A stretch of 64,000 nucleotides of DNA from Xanthomonas boreopolis (lineage in GTDB: Bacteria > Pseudomonadota > Gammaproteobacteria > Xanthomonadales > Xanthomonadaceae): assembly GCA_014654535.1 (NCBI GenBank), contig BNBA01000005.1:114992-178991 (forward strand), written 5' to 3'. A program made the position numbers and the translations under genes. The notes beneath the pieces are model-generated. The model saw nothing but the letters and a program-made list of their open reading frames with translations. It searched no databases and was not told where the DNA came from. Positions 23,496 to 31,361 of the stretch are shown in pieces. Every line of letters begins with the position of its first letter. The first letter of the stretch is position 1.

Positions 23496-24146
23496 ATGCC
23501 TGCACCTTCTTCCGCGAAACCGCTGTACCGCATCGACGAATGCCCCGACCTCATGGCCGACGCTTGCGTCGGTGACGAGCAGGGCAATCTCGTCTTTCTC
23601 TCGATCTGGGCGCGCGACACCGCCGTTCAGGAGTTCCTCGCCCGCCTGACCCTCGGCCGGGATGAACAGGGACTCGATCAGTTCCACGTCATCACCGAGC
23701 AGGGCGCATCCATCCCGGTCTTCGTCGGCAACGTCGAGAACCTGGAAAAGCGCATCACCCGTGCCTATCGGCGAACGCTGTTCGGTTCGCTGACGAATGT
23801 GTGGCTGTTCGATCGTCGCTGCGTGAAGCCAGACAAGGCCAACGCCAGCGCGCTGGCGCTTCTGCCCAGGGATTCCGCTCACCGGCTCGACCGGCTGTGG
23901 ACGCTGGTGCAGGAGACCTGCCCGCTGCCACTGCTCGACCACTGGCGCGACACCGTGCTGGCGCTGTTGCAGACACGGCGAATGCTGACCGGTCTTCCCT
24001 TGGCCCTCGGGCCGCTGGAAGGCCATCGGCTGGCCCTCGATGTCCCGGCGCTGACGAAGGCGTTGGGCGAGCTGATCCGCAACGGCACCCTCGGCGCCAC
24101 GCAGTACGAACTGGCCGCGAACGCACCGCTTCGGCGTGTGGCGTGA
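23496..24146 (+). CDS. Hypothetical ICE protein
   Basis: 216 residues, start after ATGAGGA. Soluble, leucine-rich in the C-terminal half (RLWTLVQETCPLPLLDHWRDTVLALLQTRRML). No recognised domain. It lies between two hairpins and just upstream of the DUF6094 methyltransferase gene, so it may be part of that functional group. Function unknown. Confidence 0.72.
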   Translation: MPAPSSAKPLYRIDECPDLMADACVGDEQGNLVFLSIWARDTAVQEFLARLTLGRDEQGLDQFHVITEQGASIPVFVGNVENLEKRITRAYRRTLFGSLTNVWLFDRRCVKPDKANASALALLPRDSAHRLDRLWTLVQETCPLPLLDHWRDTVLALLQTRRMLTGLPLALGPLEGHRLALDVPALTKALGELIRNGTLGATQYELAANAPLRRVA

Positions 24147-24156
24147 GCCATCCCCA

Positions 24157-24181
24157 CGGGCATGCGCGCCGCGCGTGCCCG
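24157..24181 (+). terminator. Intergenic hairpin before the methyltransferase gene
   Basis: CGGGCATGCGCG (24157-24168) and CGCGCGTGCCCG (24170-24181) are complementary except one position, followed by CCTTCCTTC and a CAGGAG ribosome binding site. Confidence 0.45.
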
Positions 24182-24211
24182 CCTTCCTTCATCCATCACC
24201 AGGAGAAATCC

Positions 24212-25321
24212 ATGGCACTCATGTTTCCGCGCCTGGCGCGCAACTTCATTCGTAACGGCTACTTCCCCACCGACGAGCCGACGCTGGAGCGGGCCTTGTC
24301 CGCGCTGGCGCCGTCTCCCGGAGCCATGTCCATCCTCGATCCCTGCGCCGGCGAAGGCGTGGCGATCGCTGAAGCCGCCCACGCCCTCGGGCGCGAGCAG
24401 GTCCAGGCCTTCGCCGTCGAGTACGACGCCGAGCGTGCCCGCCACGCACGGAAACTGGTCGATCGCTGCATTCACGGCGACCTGATGGACACGCTGATCT
24501 CGCGCCAGTCCTTCGGCCTGCTGTGGCTCAACCCGCCCTATGGCGACCTGAGCAAGGACGTGAACGGCAACATCGGCTATCAGGGTCAGGGCCGTGCGCG
24601 GCTGGAAAAGCTGTTCTATCAGCGCGCGCTGCCGCTGCTGCAGTACGGTGGCGTGCTGGTCTTCATCGTGCCGTCCTACGTGCTCGACGCCGAGCTGGTC
24701 GGATGGCTGACGCGCCACTTCGCCGACCTGCGCATCTACCGTGCGGTGGAAACGCAGTTCAAGCAGGTGGTGATCTTCGGTCGCAGGATTCGTCAGCGCG
24801 ACCAGGCATCGGAATCGGCCAAGGCCGTGCGCGGTCTGCTGCTGCAGATCGGACAGGGTGACGCCGAAGCCGAGGAGCTGCCGCTCGAATGGCCGTTCCT
24901 GCCGTACACCGTCCCTGCCAGCCCGGCCGAGCCGGAGCACTTCTATCGCGTGACGATGGAGCCCGAGCAGTTCGCCGATGAAGTCGGCCGGCTGCAAGGA
25001 CTCTGGCCGGCGCTCGATACGCACCTGGGCGCCGCGCAGCAATCGCTGCGTCCGCCCGCGCGGGCCTTGTCGCACTGGCATCTCGCCCTGGCCTTGGCCG
25101 CAGGCGCGATCTCCGGCGTGGTGACGTCCAAGAGCGGGCGCGTGCTCGTCGTCAAAGGTGATACCCACAAGGAGAAGACCCTCCAGACGGAGTACACCGA
25201 GCGCGACGACGGCTCCGTGGCCGAGACGCGAATCCTCACCGACAAGTTCGTGCCGGTCATTCGTGCATGGGACTTGACGCTGGGCTCGCCCACGTGGGGC
25301 GAAGTGCTGACCATCCGCTGA
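24212..25321 (+). CDS. DUF6094 adenine-specific DNA methyltransferase-like protein
   Basis: 369 residues. The SAM-binding motif DPCAGEG is at 43-49 and the catalytic motif NPPY at 107-110, the set of N6-adenine DNA methyltransferases. The C-terminal part (about 180-369) would carry target recognition or another role. It matches the DUF6094 family that accompanies a large SNF2-like helicase in ICEs of this kind; that helicase gene lies about 500 bp downstream. It may modify element DNA during transfer, protecting it from host restriction. Confidence 0.82.
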   Translation: MALMFPRLARNFIRNGYFPTDEPTLERALSALAPSPGAMSILDPCAGEGVAIAEAAHALGREQVQAFAVEYDAERARHARKLVDRCIHGDLMDTLISRQSFGLLWLNPPYGDLSKDVNGNIGYQGQGRARLEKLFYQRALPLLQYGGVLVFIVPSYVLDAELVGWLTRHFADLRIYRAVETQFKQVVIFGRRIRQRDQASESAKAVRGLLLQIGQGDAEAEELPLEWPFLPYTVPASPAEPEHFYRVTMEPEQFADEVGRLQGLWPALDTHLGAAQQSLRPPARALSHWHLALALAAGAISGVVTSKSGRVLVVKGDTHKEKTLQTEYTERDDGSVAETRILTDKFVPVIRAWDLTLGSPTWGEVLTIR

Positions 25322-25364
25322 TCGCTGTTCCCTGACGGTTCGCCGTCGCTTTCATCCACCCACC

Positions 25365-25399
25365 GGGGTCACGCTGCCCCGATGAGGTGCCGTGGCCCC
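25365..25399 (+). terminator. Intergenic hairpin before the gene at 25423
   Basis: GGGGTCACG (25365-25373) pairs with CGTGGCCCC (25391-25399) through one G-U pair, followed by TTCTTG and GAAGGAG. Confidence 0.4.
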
Positions 25400-25422
25400 T
25401 TCTTGCAGAAGGAGATACCACC

Positions 25423-25728
25423 ATGGCACTCGCAGTCCTCAACCTCGCGTCGCACGCACGCTTTTCCCCCGGGCAGGTGGTCATGACCGCCGGCGTCGAC
25501 GAGCTGGTCCGACAGGGCCGGCTCAACCCCACGCCGTACCTGCGCCGCCATCTTCATGGCGACTGGGGCGACCTGGACGACAGCGATCGGCGGCAGAACG
25601 ACGCCGCGCTGAAGTCCGGCGAGGATCGTCTGTTCTCGTCCTACCAGGTCACGCGCGACCTGAAGCTCTGGATCATCACCGAATGGGATCGCAGCGTTAC
25701 CACACTGCTGTTGCCCAGCGAATACTGA
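25423..25728 (+). CDS. Small conserved ICE protein
   Basis: 101 residues with GAAGGAG upstream. It has a compact pattern with a conserved-looking ending (SSYQVTRDLKLWIITEWDRSVTTLLLPSEY), often seen as a 'plasmid-related protein' next to the helicase gene. No catalytic motif. It probably works with the methyltransferase or helicase that flank it, but this is inferred only from position. Confidence 0.75.
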   Translation: MALAVLNLASHARFSPGQVVMTAGVDELVRQGRLNPTPYLRRHLHGDWGDLDDSDRRQNDAALKSGEDRLFSSYQVTRDLKLWIITEWDRSVTTLLLPSEY

Positions 25729-25781
25729 TCCGCATCCAGCGGCACCTACACGTTTCTTTGCCGCGTCTTTCTTCCCACCCA

Positions 25782-25819
25782 GGGGCATGTCACCGCCCCG
25801 TGTGGGAGGTGCATGCCCC
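25782..25819 (+). terminator. Intergenic hairpin before the helicase gene
   Basis: GGGGCATG (25782-25789) and CATGCCCC (25812-25819) are perfectly complementary; the stem extends inward through CACC/GGTG. It lies 19 bp upstream of the helicase start and could also affect its translation. Confidence 0.45.
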
Positions 25820-25838
25820 ATTGCCTTGGAGCATCACC

Positions 25839-28112
25839 ATGTCCCTTGATCTCGAAACCGTTCCCGAAACCGCTGTGCAGGGCGACCTGCTCGAAGCGGC
25901 CGCTTCACCCCTCACGCTCAGCTTGCAGGACTTCGTGTCCGAGTTCGGCGACGAGTTGCTCGACTCGCTCAACCGCGCCAATCCTCCGGTCTACACCGGC
26001 CAGGTGCGGGTGCATCGGCAACAGATCCTCGCCGCGCTCAAGCGCAAGCTGTTCCCGGCGCAAGCCGATGTGGTCCATGCCGTCACCGAGCTACTGGTCG
26101 ACCGCGGCGAACGCGCCGCGATCGTCAATGGCGAGATGGGCTGCGGCAAGACGACCGTTGGCATCGCCACGGCCGCCGTGCTCAACGCCGAAGGCTACCG
26201 CCGCACCCTGGTGCTCTCGCCACCCCATCTGGTCTACAAGTGGCGGCGCGAGATCCAGGAGACGGTGGCCGGTGCCAAGGTCTGGGTGCTCAACGGCCCG
26301 GACACGCTGGTCAAGCTGCTGAAACTGCGCGAGCAATTGGACGTGCCGGCGCAGGGCCAGGAGTTCTTCGTCCTGGGCCGAGTGCGGATGCGGATGGGGT
26401 TCCACTGGAAACCTGTCTTCGTTCGACGGCGCACGCCTCACGGCGACGTGGGGGCCTGCCCGGATTGCGGGCATGTCATCACCGATCTCGACGGCGAGCC
26501 GATCAACCCGGTCGAACTGGAAGCCGAGGAGTCCCGCCGCAAGTGCAGCCACTGCCGTGCACCGCTGTGGTCCTTGATCCGTCCCAGAGGCCTGTCCGCC
26601 AGCGACCAGTCCTCGACCGTGCTCAAGGCACTGAAGCGTATTCCAACCATCGGGGAAGTCACCGCGCAGAAGCTGATGCAGAAGTTCGGTGACGCCTTCC
26701 TCGCGTCGATGCTCGGGGACAACGTCCACGAGTTCATCAACCTGATGGACGACCGCGGCGAGTTGGTCTTCTCGGATCGGCAAGCCCACCGGATGGAACG
26801 CGCGATGGCCAACATGGAGTTCGGCTTCGGCGAGGGCGGCTACCAGCCGTCCGAGTTCGTCAAGAGGCAGCTTCCCCAAGGCACGTTCGACTTGCTCATC
26901 GCCGACGAGGCCCACGAGTACAAGAACGGCGGCTCCGCACAGGGCCAGGCCATGGGGGTGTTGGCGGCCAAGGCGCGCAAGACGCTGCTGCTCACCGGCA
27001 CGCTGATGGGCGGCTACGGCGACGACCTGTTCCACCTGCTGTTCCGAGCCCTGCCGGGGCGGATGATCGAAGACGGCTACCGGCCGACGAAGAGCGGCAG
27101 CATGACGTCGGCCGCGATGGCGTTCATGCGCGATCACGGTGTCTTGAAGGACATCTACTCCGAGAGCACCGGCACGGCGCACAAGACGGCCAAGGGCACC
27201 AAGGTATCGGTACGCACGGTCAAGGCGCCGGGTTTCGGTCCCAAGGGCGTGCTGCGTTGCGTCCTGCCGTTCACCGTCTTCCTCAAGCTGAAGGACATCG
27301 GTGGCAACGTGCTGCCGCCCTACGACGAGGAGTTCCGCGAAGTCGCGATGGACACGGCGCAGGCCGCGGCCTACCGCGATCTGGCGGGTCGCCTGACCCA
27401 GGAGCTGAAGCAGGCCCTGGCGAAGCGCGACACGACACTGCTCGGCGTGGTCCTCAACGTTCTGCTGGCCTGGCCGGACTGCTGCTTTCGGTCGGAAACC
27501 GTGGTGCATCCGCGCACGCGCAACACCTTGGCGTTCGTGCCGGCTCAGTTCAACGAGCTGGAGGTGATGCCCAAGGAACGCGAGCTGATCGAGATCTGCA
27601 AGCGGGAGAAGGCAGAGGGTCGCAAGACCCTGGTCTATTCGGTCTACACCGGCACGCGCGACACCACGTCGCGCCTGAAGGTGCTGCTGGAGCAGGAAGG
27701 CTTCAAGGTGGCGGTACTGCGCGCGAGCGTGGATGCCTCCCGCCGCGAGGACTGGATCGCCGAGCAGTTGGACCGTGGCATCGACGTGCTCATCACCAAT
27801 CCCGAGCTGGTGAAAACCGGCCTGGACCTGCTGGAGTTCCCGACCATCGTGTTCCTCCAGAGCGGGTACAACGTGTACTCGCTGCAGCAGGCCGCCCGGC
27901 GTTCCTGGCGCATCGGCCAGAAGCAGCCGGTGCGCGTGATCTACCTCGGCTACGCCAACTCCTCGCAGATGACCTGCCTGGGGTTGATGGCCCGGAAGAT
28001 CATGGTGTCGCAAAGCACGTCGGGCGACGTGCCGGAGTCCGGGCTCGATGTCCTGAACCAGGACGGTGATTCCGTCGAGGTGGCATTGGCACGACAGCTC
28101 GTGGCGGCATGA
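25839..28112 (+). CDS. SNF2-like superfamily II helicase of the ICE backbone
   Basis: 757 residues. Walker A is GEMGCGKTT near residue 98, the DEAH box at 356-359 (IADEAHEYKN), motif III LLTGTLMGG follows, and motif VI is ARRSWRIGQKQPVRV near 688-700. A zinc-ribbon-like insertion with CPDCGH and CSHCRAPL lies at about 208-250. This is an SNF2/Rad54-like DNA translocase. It is paired with the DUF6094 methyltransferase, as is usual in this ICE family. I start it at the ATG at 25839, since the open frame upstream crosses the previous gene. A strong terminator follows. Confidence 0.87.
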   Translation: MSLDLETVPETAVQGDLLEAAASPLTLSLQDFVSEFGDELLDSLNRANPPVYTGQVRVHRQQILAALKRKLFPAQADVVHAVTELLVDRGERAAIVNGEMGCGKTTVGIATAAVLNAEGYRRTLVLSPPHLVYKWRREIQETVAGAKVWVLNGPDTLVKLLKLREQLDVPAQGQEFFVLGRVRMRMGFHWKPVFVRRRTPHGDVGACPDCGHVITDLDGEPINPVELEAEESRRKCSHCRAPLWSLIRPRGLSASDQSSTVLKALKRIPTIGEVTAQKLMQKFGDAFLASMLGDNVHEFINLMDDRGELVFSDRQAHRMERAMANMEFGFGEGGYQPSEFVKRQLPQGTFDLLIADEAHEYKNGGSAQGQAMGVLAAKARKTLLLTGTLMGGYGDDLFHLLFRALPGRMIEDGYRPTKSGSMTSAAMAFMRDHGVLKDIYSESTGTAHKTAKGTKVSVRTVKAPGFGPKGVLRCVLPFTVFLKLKDIGGNVLPPYDEEFREVAMDTAQAAAYRDLAGRLTQELKQALAKRDTTLLGVVLNVLLAWPDCCFRSETVVHPRTRNTLAFVPAQFNELEVMPKERELIEICKREKAEGRKTLVYSVYTGTRDTTSRLKVLLEQEGFKVAVLRASVDASRREDWIAEQLDRGIDVLITNPELVKTGLDLLEFPTIVFLQSGYNVYSLQQAARRSWRIGQKQPVRVIYLGYANSSQMTCLGLMARKIMVSQSTSGDVPESGLDVLNQDGDSVEVALARQLVAA

Positions 28113-28126
28113 TCCATGCGTTGCAT

Positions 28127-28156
28127 GCCGGCGGCCTTATGGTCGCCGGCATTTTT
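28127..28156 (+). terminator. Intrinsic terminator after the helicase gene
   Basis: Stem GCCGGCGGCC (28127-28136) with GGTCGCCGGC (28141-28150), one mismatch, loop TTAT, followed by ATTTTT. A classical Rho-independent terminator closing the replication/modification block before the conjugation genes. Confidence 0.8.
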
Positions 28157-28250
28157 CCTGGCAAATCGGGAGCCGACGGATTCGCTTTGTTTGCTGCGGC
28201 AGAGGGCCGGCGCGGCGATGGTGATGGCTCGTTGTTCAGGACACCGATCC

Positions 28251-28835
28251 ATGCGCCCATCCCGCCAGCCCTTCCGTATCGCCGGACGCAGCCATCTGAT
28301 CCGTTTGCCCGGCTTGCTCCTGGCCGCCATGGCCAGCGGCTGCGCGATGACGCACACCGTGCCGCCAGCACCGGCATCCGAAGCCACCGACATCGCGCCC
28401 GAGGCCGTGGCGGAGTTCGTGCCAGTGACGCGGTATGGCCGCTACACCCTGGTCGAACTCGCGCCCACGGCGGCCCAGCACGACCTGTTGCTGCAGGTGG
28501 TGGATGTGGAGATCCCCGGCACGCTGGGCGCCACCGTCGGGGATGCCCTCCGGCACCTCGTCCTGCGTTCCGGCTACCGACTGTGCGACGAACAGTCCGC
28601 CGATCTGCTGGCCTTGCCGTTGCCGGCGGCTCACTACCGGCTCGGCCCGCTCCTGCTGCGCGACGCGCTCTTGACCCTGGCCGGTCCCGCCTGGGATCTG
28701 CAGGTCGACGACGGTGAGCGGAAGGTGTGCTTCATCCGCAGCCTCAGGGAGGCTCGTACGCGGCACGAGCCCAAGCCACCGGAAATCAACCGTTCGGCTG
28801 AGCCCGCTCCGCTGATCCGGGAGGTTGCGCCATGA
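28251..28835 (+). CDS. pilL: PilL-like ICE lipoprotein (TIGR03748, PFGI-1 class)
   Basis: 194 residues from the ATG at 28251. The N-terminus is a lipoprotein signal with lipobox AMASGC (Cys31). The rest (YGRYTLVELAPTAAQHDLLLQVVDVEIP, GDALRHLVLRSGYRLC) matches the N-terminal PilL domain of PFGI-1-type conjugation systems. It opens the conjugation block and overlaps the next gene by 4 bp. A longer upstream frame exists but would put 45 unrelated residues before the signal peptide. Confidence 0.83.
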   Translation: MRPSRQPFRIAGRSHLIRLPGLLLAAMASGCAMTHTVPPAPASEATDIAPEAVAEFVPVTRYGRYTLVELAPTAAQHDLLLQVVDVEIPGTLGATVGDALRHLVLRSGYRLCDEQSADLLALPLPAAHYRLGPLLLRDALLTLAGPAWDLQVDDGERKVCFIRSLREARTRHEPKPPEINRSAEPAPLIREVAP

Positions 28836-29479
28836 CCATCCGGGACTCGGCGACGGGCCAGCGCACGACGCTGCTGCGGGTCGCGGCCGCAACCTGGTTG
28901 TTGCTCGTCAGCGCGGTGGTGCTGGTGGATCACATGGCCTTGTCCGGGCTGGCTGAACAGACCCAGGCCTTCGCGCCCACCGCGCAGGTGTCCCTGCTCG
29001 AATCCCGAGTGGATGGCCTCTCGCATCGGATCGAACAACGCCATACTGAGCCCGCCGCCTTGCCGCAGGCGCGCTACGAGCAGGACACCGCGGCGTTGGA
29101 CCAACGGCTGGCGGCGATCGAGCTGGCGCAGGCCCACTACGCCGCCACCGATGCGCTGCACGCATTGGAAAACCGCGTCACGCGACTGGAAGCCCGCCCG
29201 GTCTCGCGCCAGCCCAAACTGCCCGCACCACGGCCGTCCCAACCTGTGACGGCCCAACCCAAGCCTGTTGAGCCTTCATTCCGCCTGATCGGAGTGGAAC
29301 TGCGTGCGGGAGAGCATTTCGTGTCGGTGATGCCTGTCGGTGGCACCGGGCTGGCCGATGTCCGCCTGCTGCGCGCCGGCGAGTCGGAGGCCGGCTGGCG
29401 GCTGGACGGCATCGAGCGCGATGGCGCCGTCTTCCGGCAGGGTGACGAGATCCGCCGGCTGCCCATCCCGCCCCGATAG
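28832..29479 (+). CDS. ICE membrane-anchored protein, PilP-like C-terminus
   Basis: 215 residues. One membrane anchor at about 15-33 (LLRVAAATWLLLVSAVVLV), a coiled-coil segment (about 55-125), a Pro-rich linker (about 128-148) and a small C-terminal beta domain (FRLIGVELRAGEHFVSVMPVGG) reminiscent of PilP/PulC HR domains. It probably links inner- and outer-membrane parts of the transfer apparatus. The family assignment is by architecture only. Confidence 0.72.
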   Translation: MTIRDSATGQRTTLLRVAAATWLLLVSAVVLVDHMALSGLAEQTQAFAPTAQVSLLESRVDGLSHRIEQRHTEPAALPQARYEQDTAALDQRLAAIELAQAHYAATDALHALENRVTRLEARPVSRQPKLPAPRPSQPVTAQPKPVEPSFRLIGVELRAGEHFVSVMPVGGTGLADVRLLRAGESEAGWRLDGIERDGAVFRQGDEIRRLPIPPR

Positions 29480-29487
29480 GGAGGCCC

Positions 29488-30240
29488 ATGCCGATGGTCC
29501 CGCGCTACTTGATCCCGCCATTGATGGCCGTGTTGCTGGCCGCTCCCGCCATGCAGGCGGCACTCGCGCAGCCCACTGGCGCAACCACCGCGGCCAGGAC
29601 GGCACCGAGCCGTGAAGCACCTGCGGCCATCGCTCGCAGCGACGAACAGCGGGCGCAGGACTGGGGGCTGCGCACGGACGAATGGACGCGCTATCGCGAG
29701 TTGATGCAGGGGCCGCTGGGCGTCTACTCGCCCAGCCTCGACCCGCTCACGGCCCTCGGCATCGAAGCACGTTCCGACGAGGAGCGCCGCCGCTACGCGG
29801 AACTGCAGGTTCGGGCCGAAGCCCGGCGGGTCGAGAAGACGCTGGCCTACCAGCGTGCCTACGACGCCGCCTGGCAACGGATCGCGCCGGGCATGGCGCG
29901 GGTCAACCTGCCCGGTGCCAAGCCGACCGGCGCGTTCACCGCCATCGCATCAGGCACCGACCGAACCGCCATCTTCGTGAAGGACGGCTGCACCGCCTGC
30001 GACGAGGCCGTGCAGCGGCTGCAGGCGTCGGGCGTCGAGTTCGATGTCTATGTCGTCGGCAGTCGCGCCGACGACGCGCGCATCCGTGAATGGGCACGCC
30101 GGGCCCGTATCGACCCGGCGAAGGTGCGCGCCCGGCACATCACCCTCAACCACGATGGTGGGCGCTGGCTGTCCCTTGGCCTGCAGGGCGATCTGCCCGC
30201 CGTCGTGCGCCAGGTCGGCGGCCAATGGCAGCGACAGTAG
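29488..30240 (+). CDS. TIGR03759 family ICE protein (thioredoxin-like)
   Basis: 250 residues with a signal peptide ending near residue 28. The middle part (QRAQDWGLRTDEWTRYRELMQGPLGVYSPSLDPLTALG) is diagnostic of TIGR03759. The C-terminal domain has FVKDGCTACDEAVQRLQ, a CxxC in a thioredoxin/glutaredoxin-like fold (about Cys171-Cys174). It is likely periplasmic and may help disulfide formation in the mating apparatus, like the DsbA-like protein at 54893. Confidence 0.85.
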   Translation: MPMVPRYLIPPLMAVLLAAPAMQAALAQPTGATTAARTAPSREAPAAIARSDEQRAQDWGLRTDEWTRYRELMQGPLGVYSPSLDPLTALGIEARSDEERRRYAELQVRAEARRVEKTLAYQRAYDAAWQRIAPGMARVNLPGAKPTGAFTAIASGTDRTAIFVKDGCTACDEAVQRLQASGVEFDVYVVGSRADDARIREWARRARIDPAKVRARHITLNHDGGRWLSLGLQGDLPAVVRQVGGQWQRQ

Positions 30241-30803
30241 GCTTCGCCCGTCTCGCGCTCCTGCTGCTGGCTTGCTGGGCACTCGGCCAGGCGAAGGCCG
30301 GGGAGGTTCCGCCGCCGGCCTACCAGTTCGCGGCACAGCGCGCGGGCATCCCGGCAGCGGTGCTCTACGCGGTGGCCTTGCAGGAGAGTGGCACCCGGTA
30401 CCACGACCGCCTCGTGCCCTGGCCCTGGACGCTCAACGTGGCCGGGGCATCGCATCGATTCGCCACCCGCACCGAGGCCTGCGCCGGCCTGCACCAGGCA
30501 TTGCGCGACGTGCCGCGCACCCGCATCGACGCCGGCCTGGGCCAGATCAACCTGGGCTACCAGCGTCACCGCTACGACCACCCCTGCGAACTGCTCGATC
30601 CCTATCGGAACCTGGCGCTGGCCGCGCAGATCCTGCGCGAGCAGCACGTGCCTGGCCAGGACTGGCTGATCACGATCGGCCGCTACCACCGTCCCGCTGG
30701 TGGCGCACCCGCTGCGCGCTACCGCCAAAGCGTTGGACGCCACCTGGCCCGCGTTCTGGGCGAGCCAGCGCGGGGCGCGGATACCCGGAGAACCCTGCCA
30801 TGA
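30225..30803 (+). CDS. Lytic transglycosylase (SLT domain) of the conjugation system
   Basis: 192 residues, starting at an ATG inside the previous gene's 3' end (16-bp overlap). Signal peptide at about 1-26. The SLT fold shows the catalytic glutamate in YAVALQESGTRYHD and the usual GLGQINLGYQRHRY and NLALAAQILREQH segments. It opens the peptidoglycan layer for assembly of the transfer channel, like VirB1. The next gene starts at a 4-bp overlap. Confidence 0.9.
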   Translation: MAATVGFARLALLLLACWALGQAKAGEVPPPAYQFAAQRAGIPAAVLYAVALQESGTRYHDRLVPWPWTLNVAGASHRFATRTEACAGLHQALRDVPRTRIDAGLGQINLGYQRHRYDHPCELLDPYRNLALAAQILREQHVPGQDWLITIGRYHRPAGGAPAARYRQSVGRHLARVLGEPARGADTRRTLP

Positions 30804-31351
30804 AGCCTCGAATCTTCCGTCCGGCTGTGCCGTGGCTGATCGGCTTGCTGCCGCTCGTGTCCGTGCCAGCCGCCTTCGCGCAAACGCCGCCCTTGATCGT
30901 CGTCGAGGATCGCGGCGGTACCTCCGCGCTGCCTTACTACCAGGCCCTGGACCTGCAACCGCGCACCGGAAGCAGGCCATCTCCCAGGATCGACATGCCA
31001 CGCCTGCCCGAAGGGCCTTCCGACGAGGCGGCCATGCTGCCGGTGCGCTCGGCCCATTTGGCCCCTGGCGATGTGGCTCCCCGGGCGATCCAGGCGCCCG
31101 GACTCACGCCGATGTTCCTGGTCGGCGATGACCAGCGCTCCCACGCCTGGCTGCGCCAGCGTGCCCCAGCGCTGCGCGAACTCGGGGCGGTGGGGCTGGT
31201 GGTTCAGGTCGACACACCGCAGGCACTCGCGGCGCTGCGTGCCCTGGCACCGGGGCTGACGATGGCGCCGGTTTCAGGTGACGAGTTGGCCCAGCGCCTG
31301 GGCCTGCGCCACTACCCGGTGCTGGTGACCGCCACCGGCATCGAACAGTGA
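30800..31351 (+). CDS. TIGR03765 family ICE protein (PFL_4695 type)
   Basis: 183 residues with a signal peptide (cleavage near residue 28, AAFAQ). The sequence LIVVEDRGGTSALPYYQAL and TPMFLVGDDQRSHAWLRQR are characteristic of the PFL_4695 family of integrating conjugative element proteins. Periplasmic, function unknown, always between the transglycosylase and TraD genes. Ends 10 bp before the traD start. Confidence 0.87.
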   Translation: MKPRIFRPAVPWLIGLLPLVSVPAAFAQTPPLIVVEDRGGTSALPYYQALDLQPRTGSRPSPRIDMPRLPEGPSDEAAMLPVRSAHLAPGDVAPRAIQAPGLTPMFLVGDDQRSHAWLRQRAPALRELGAVGLVVQVDTPQALAALRALAPGLTMAPVSGDELAQRLGLRHYPVLVTATGIEQ

Positions 31352-31361
31352 GGAATGCCCG

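Noticed and set aside
25392..28112. A longer helicase frame starting at 25392.
   Set aside because: It crosses the 101-residue gene at 25423 and an intergenic hairpin; the ATG at 25839 begins after them.
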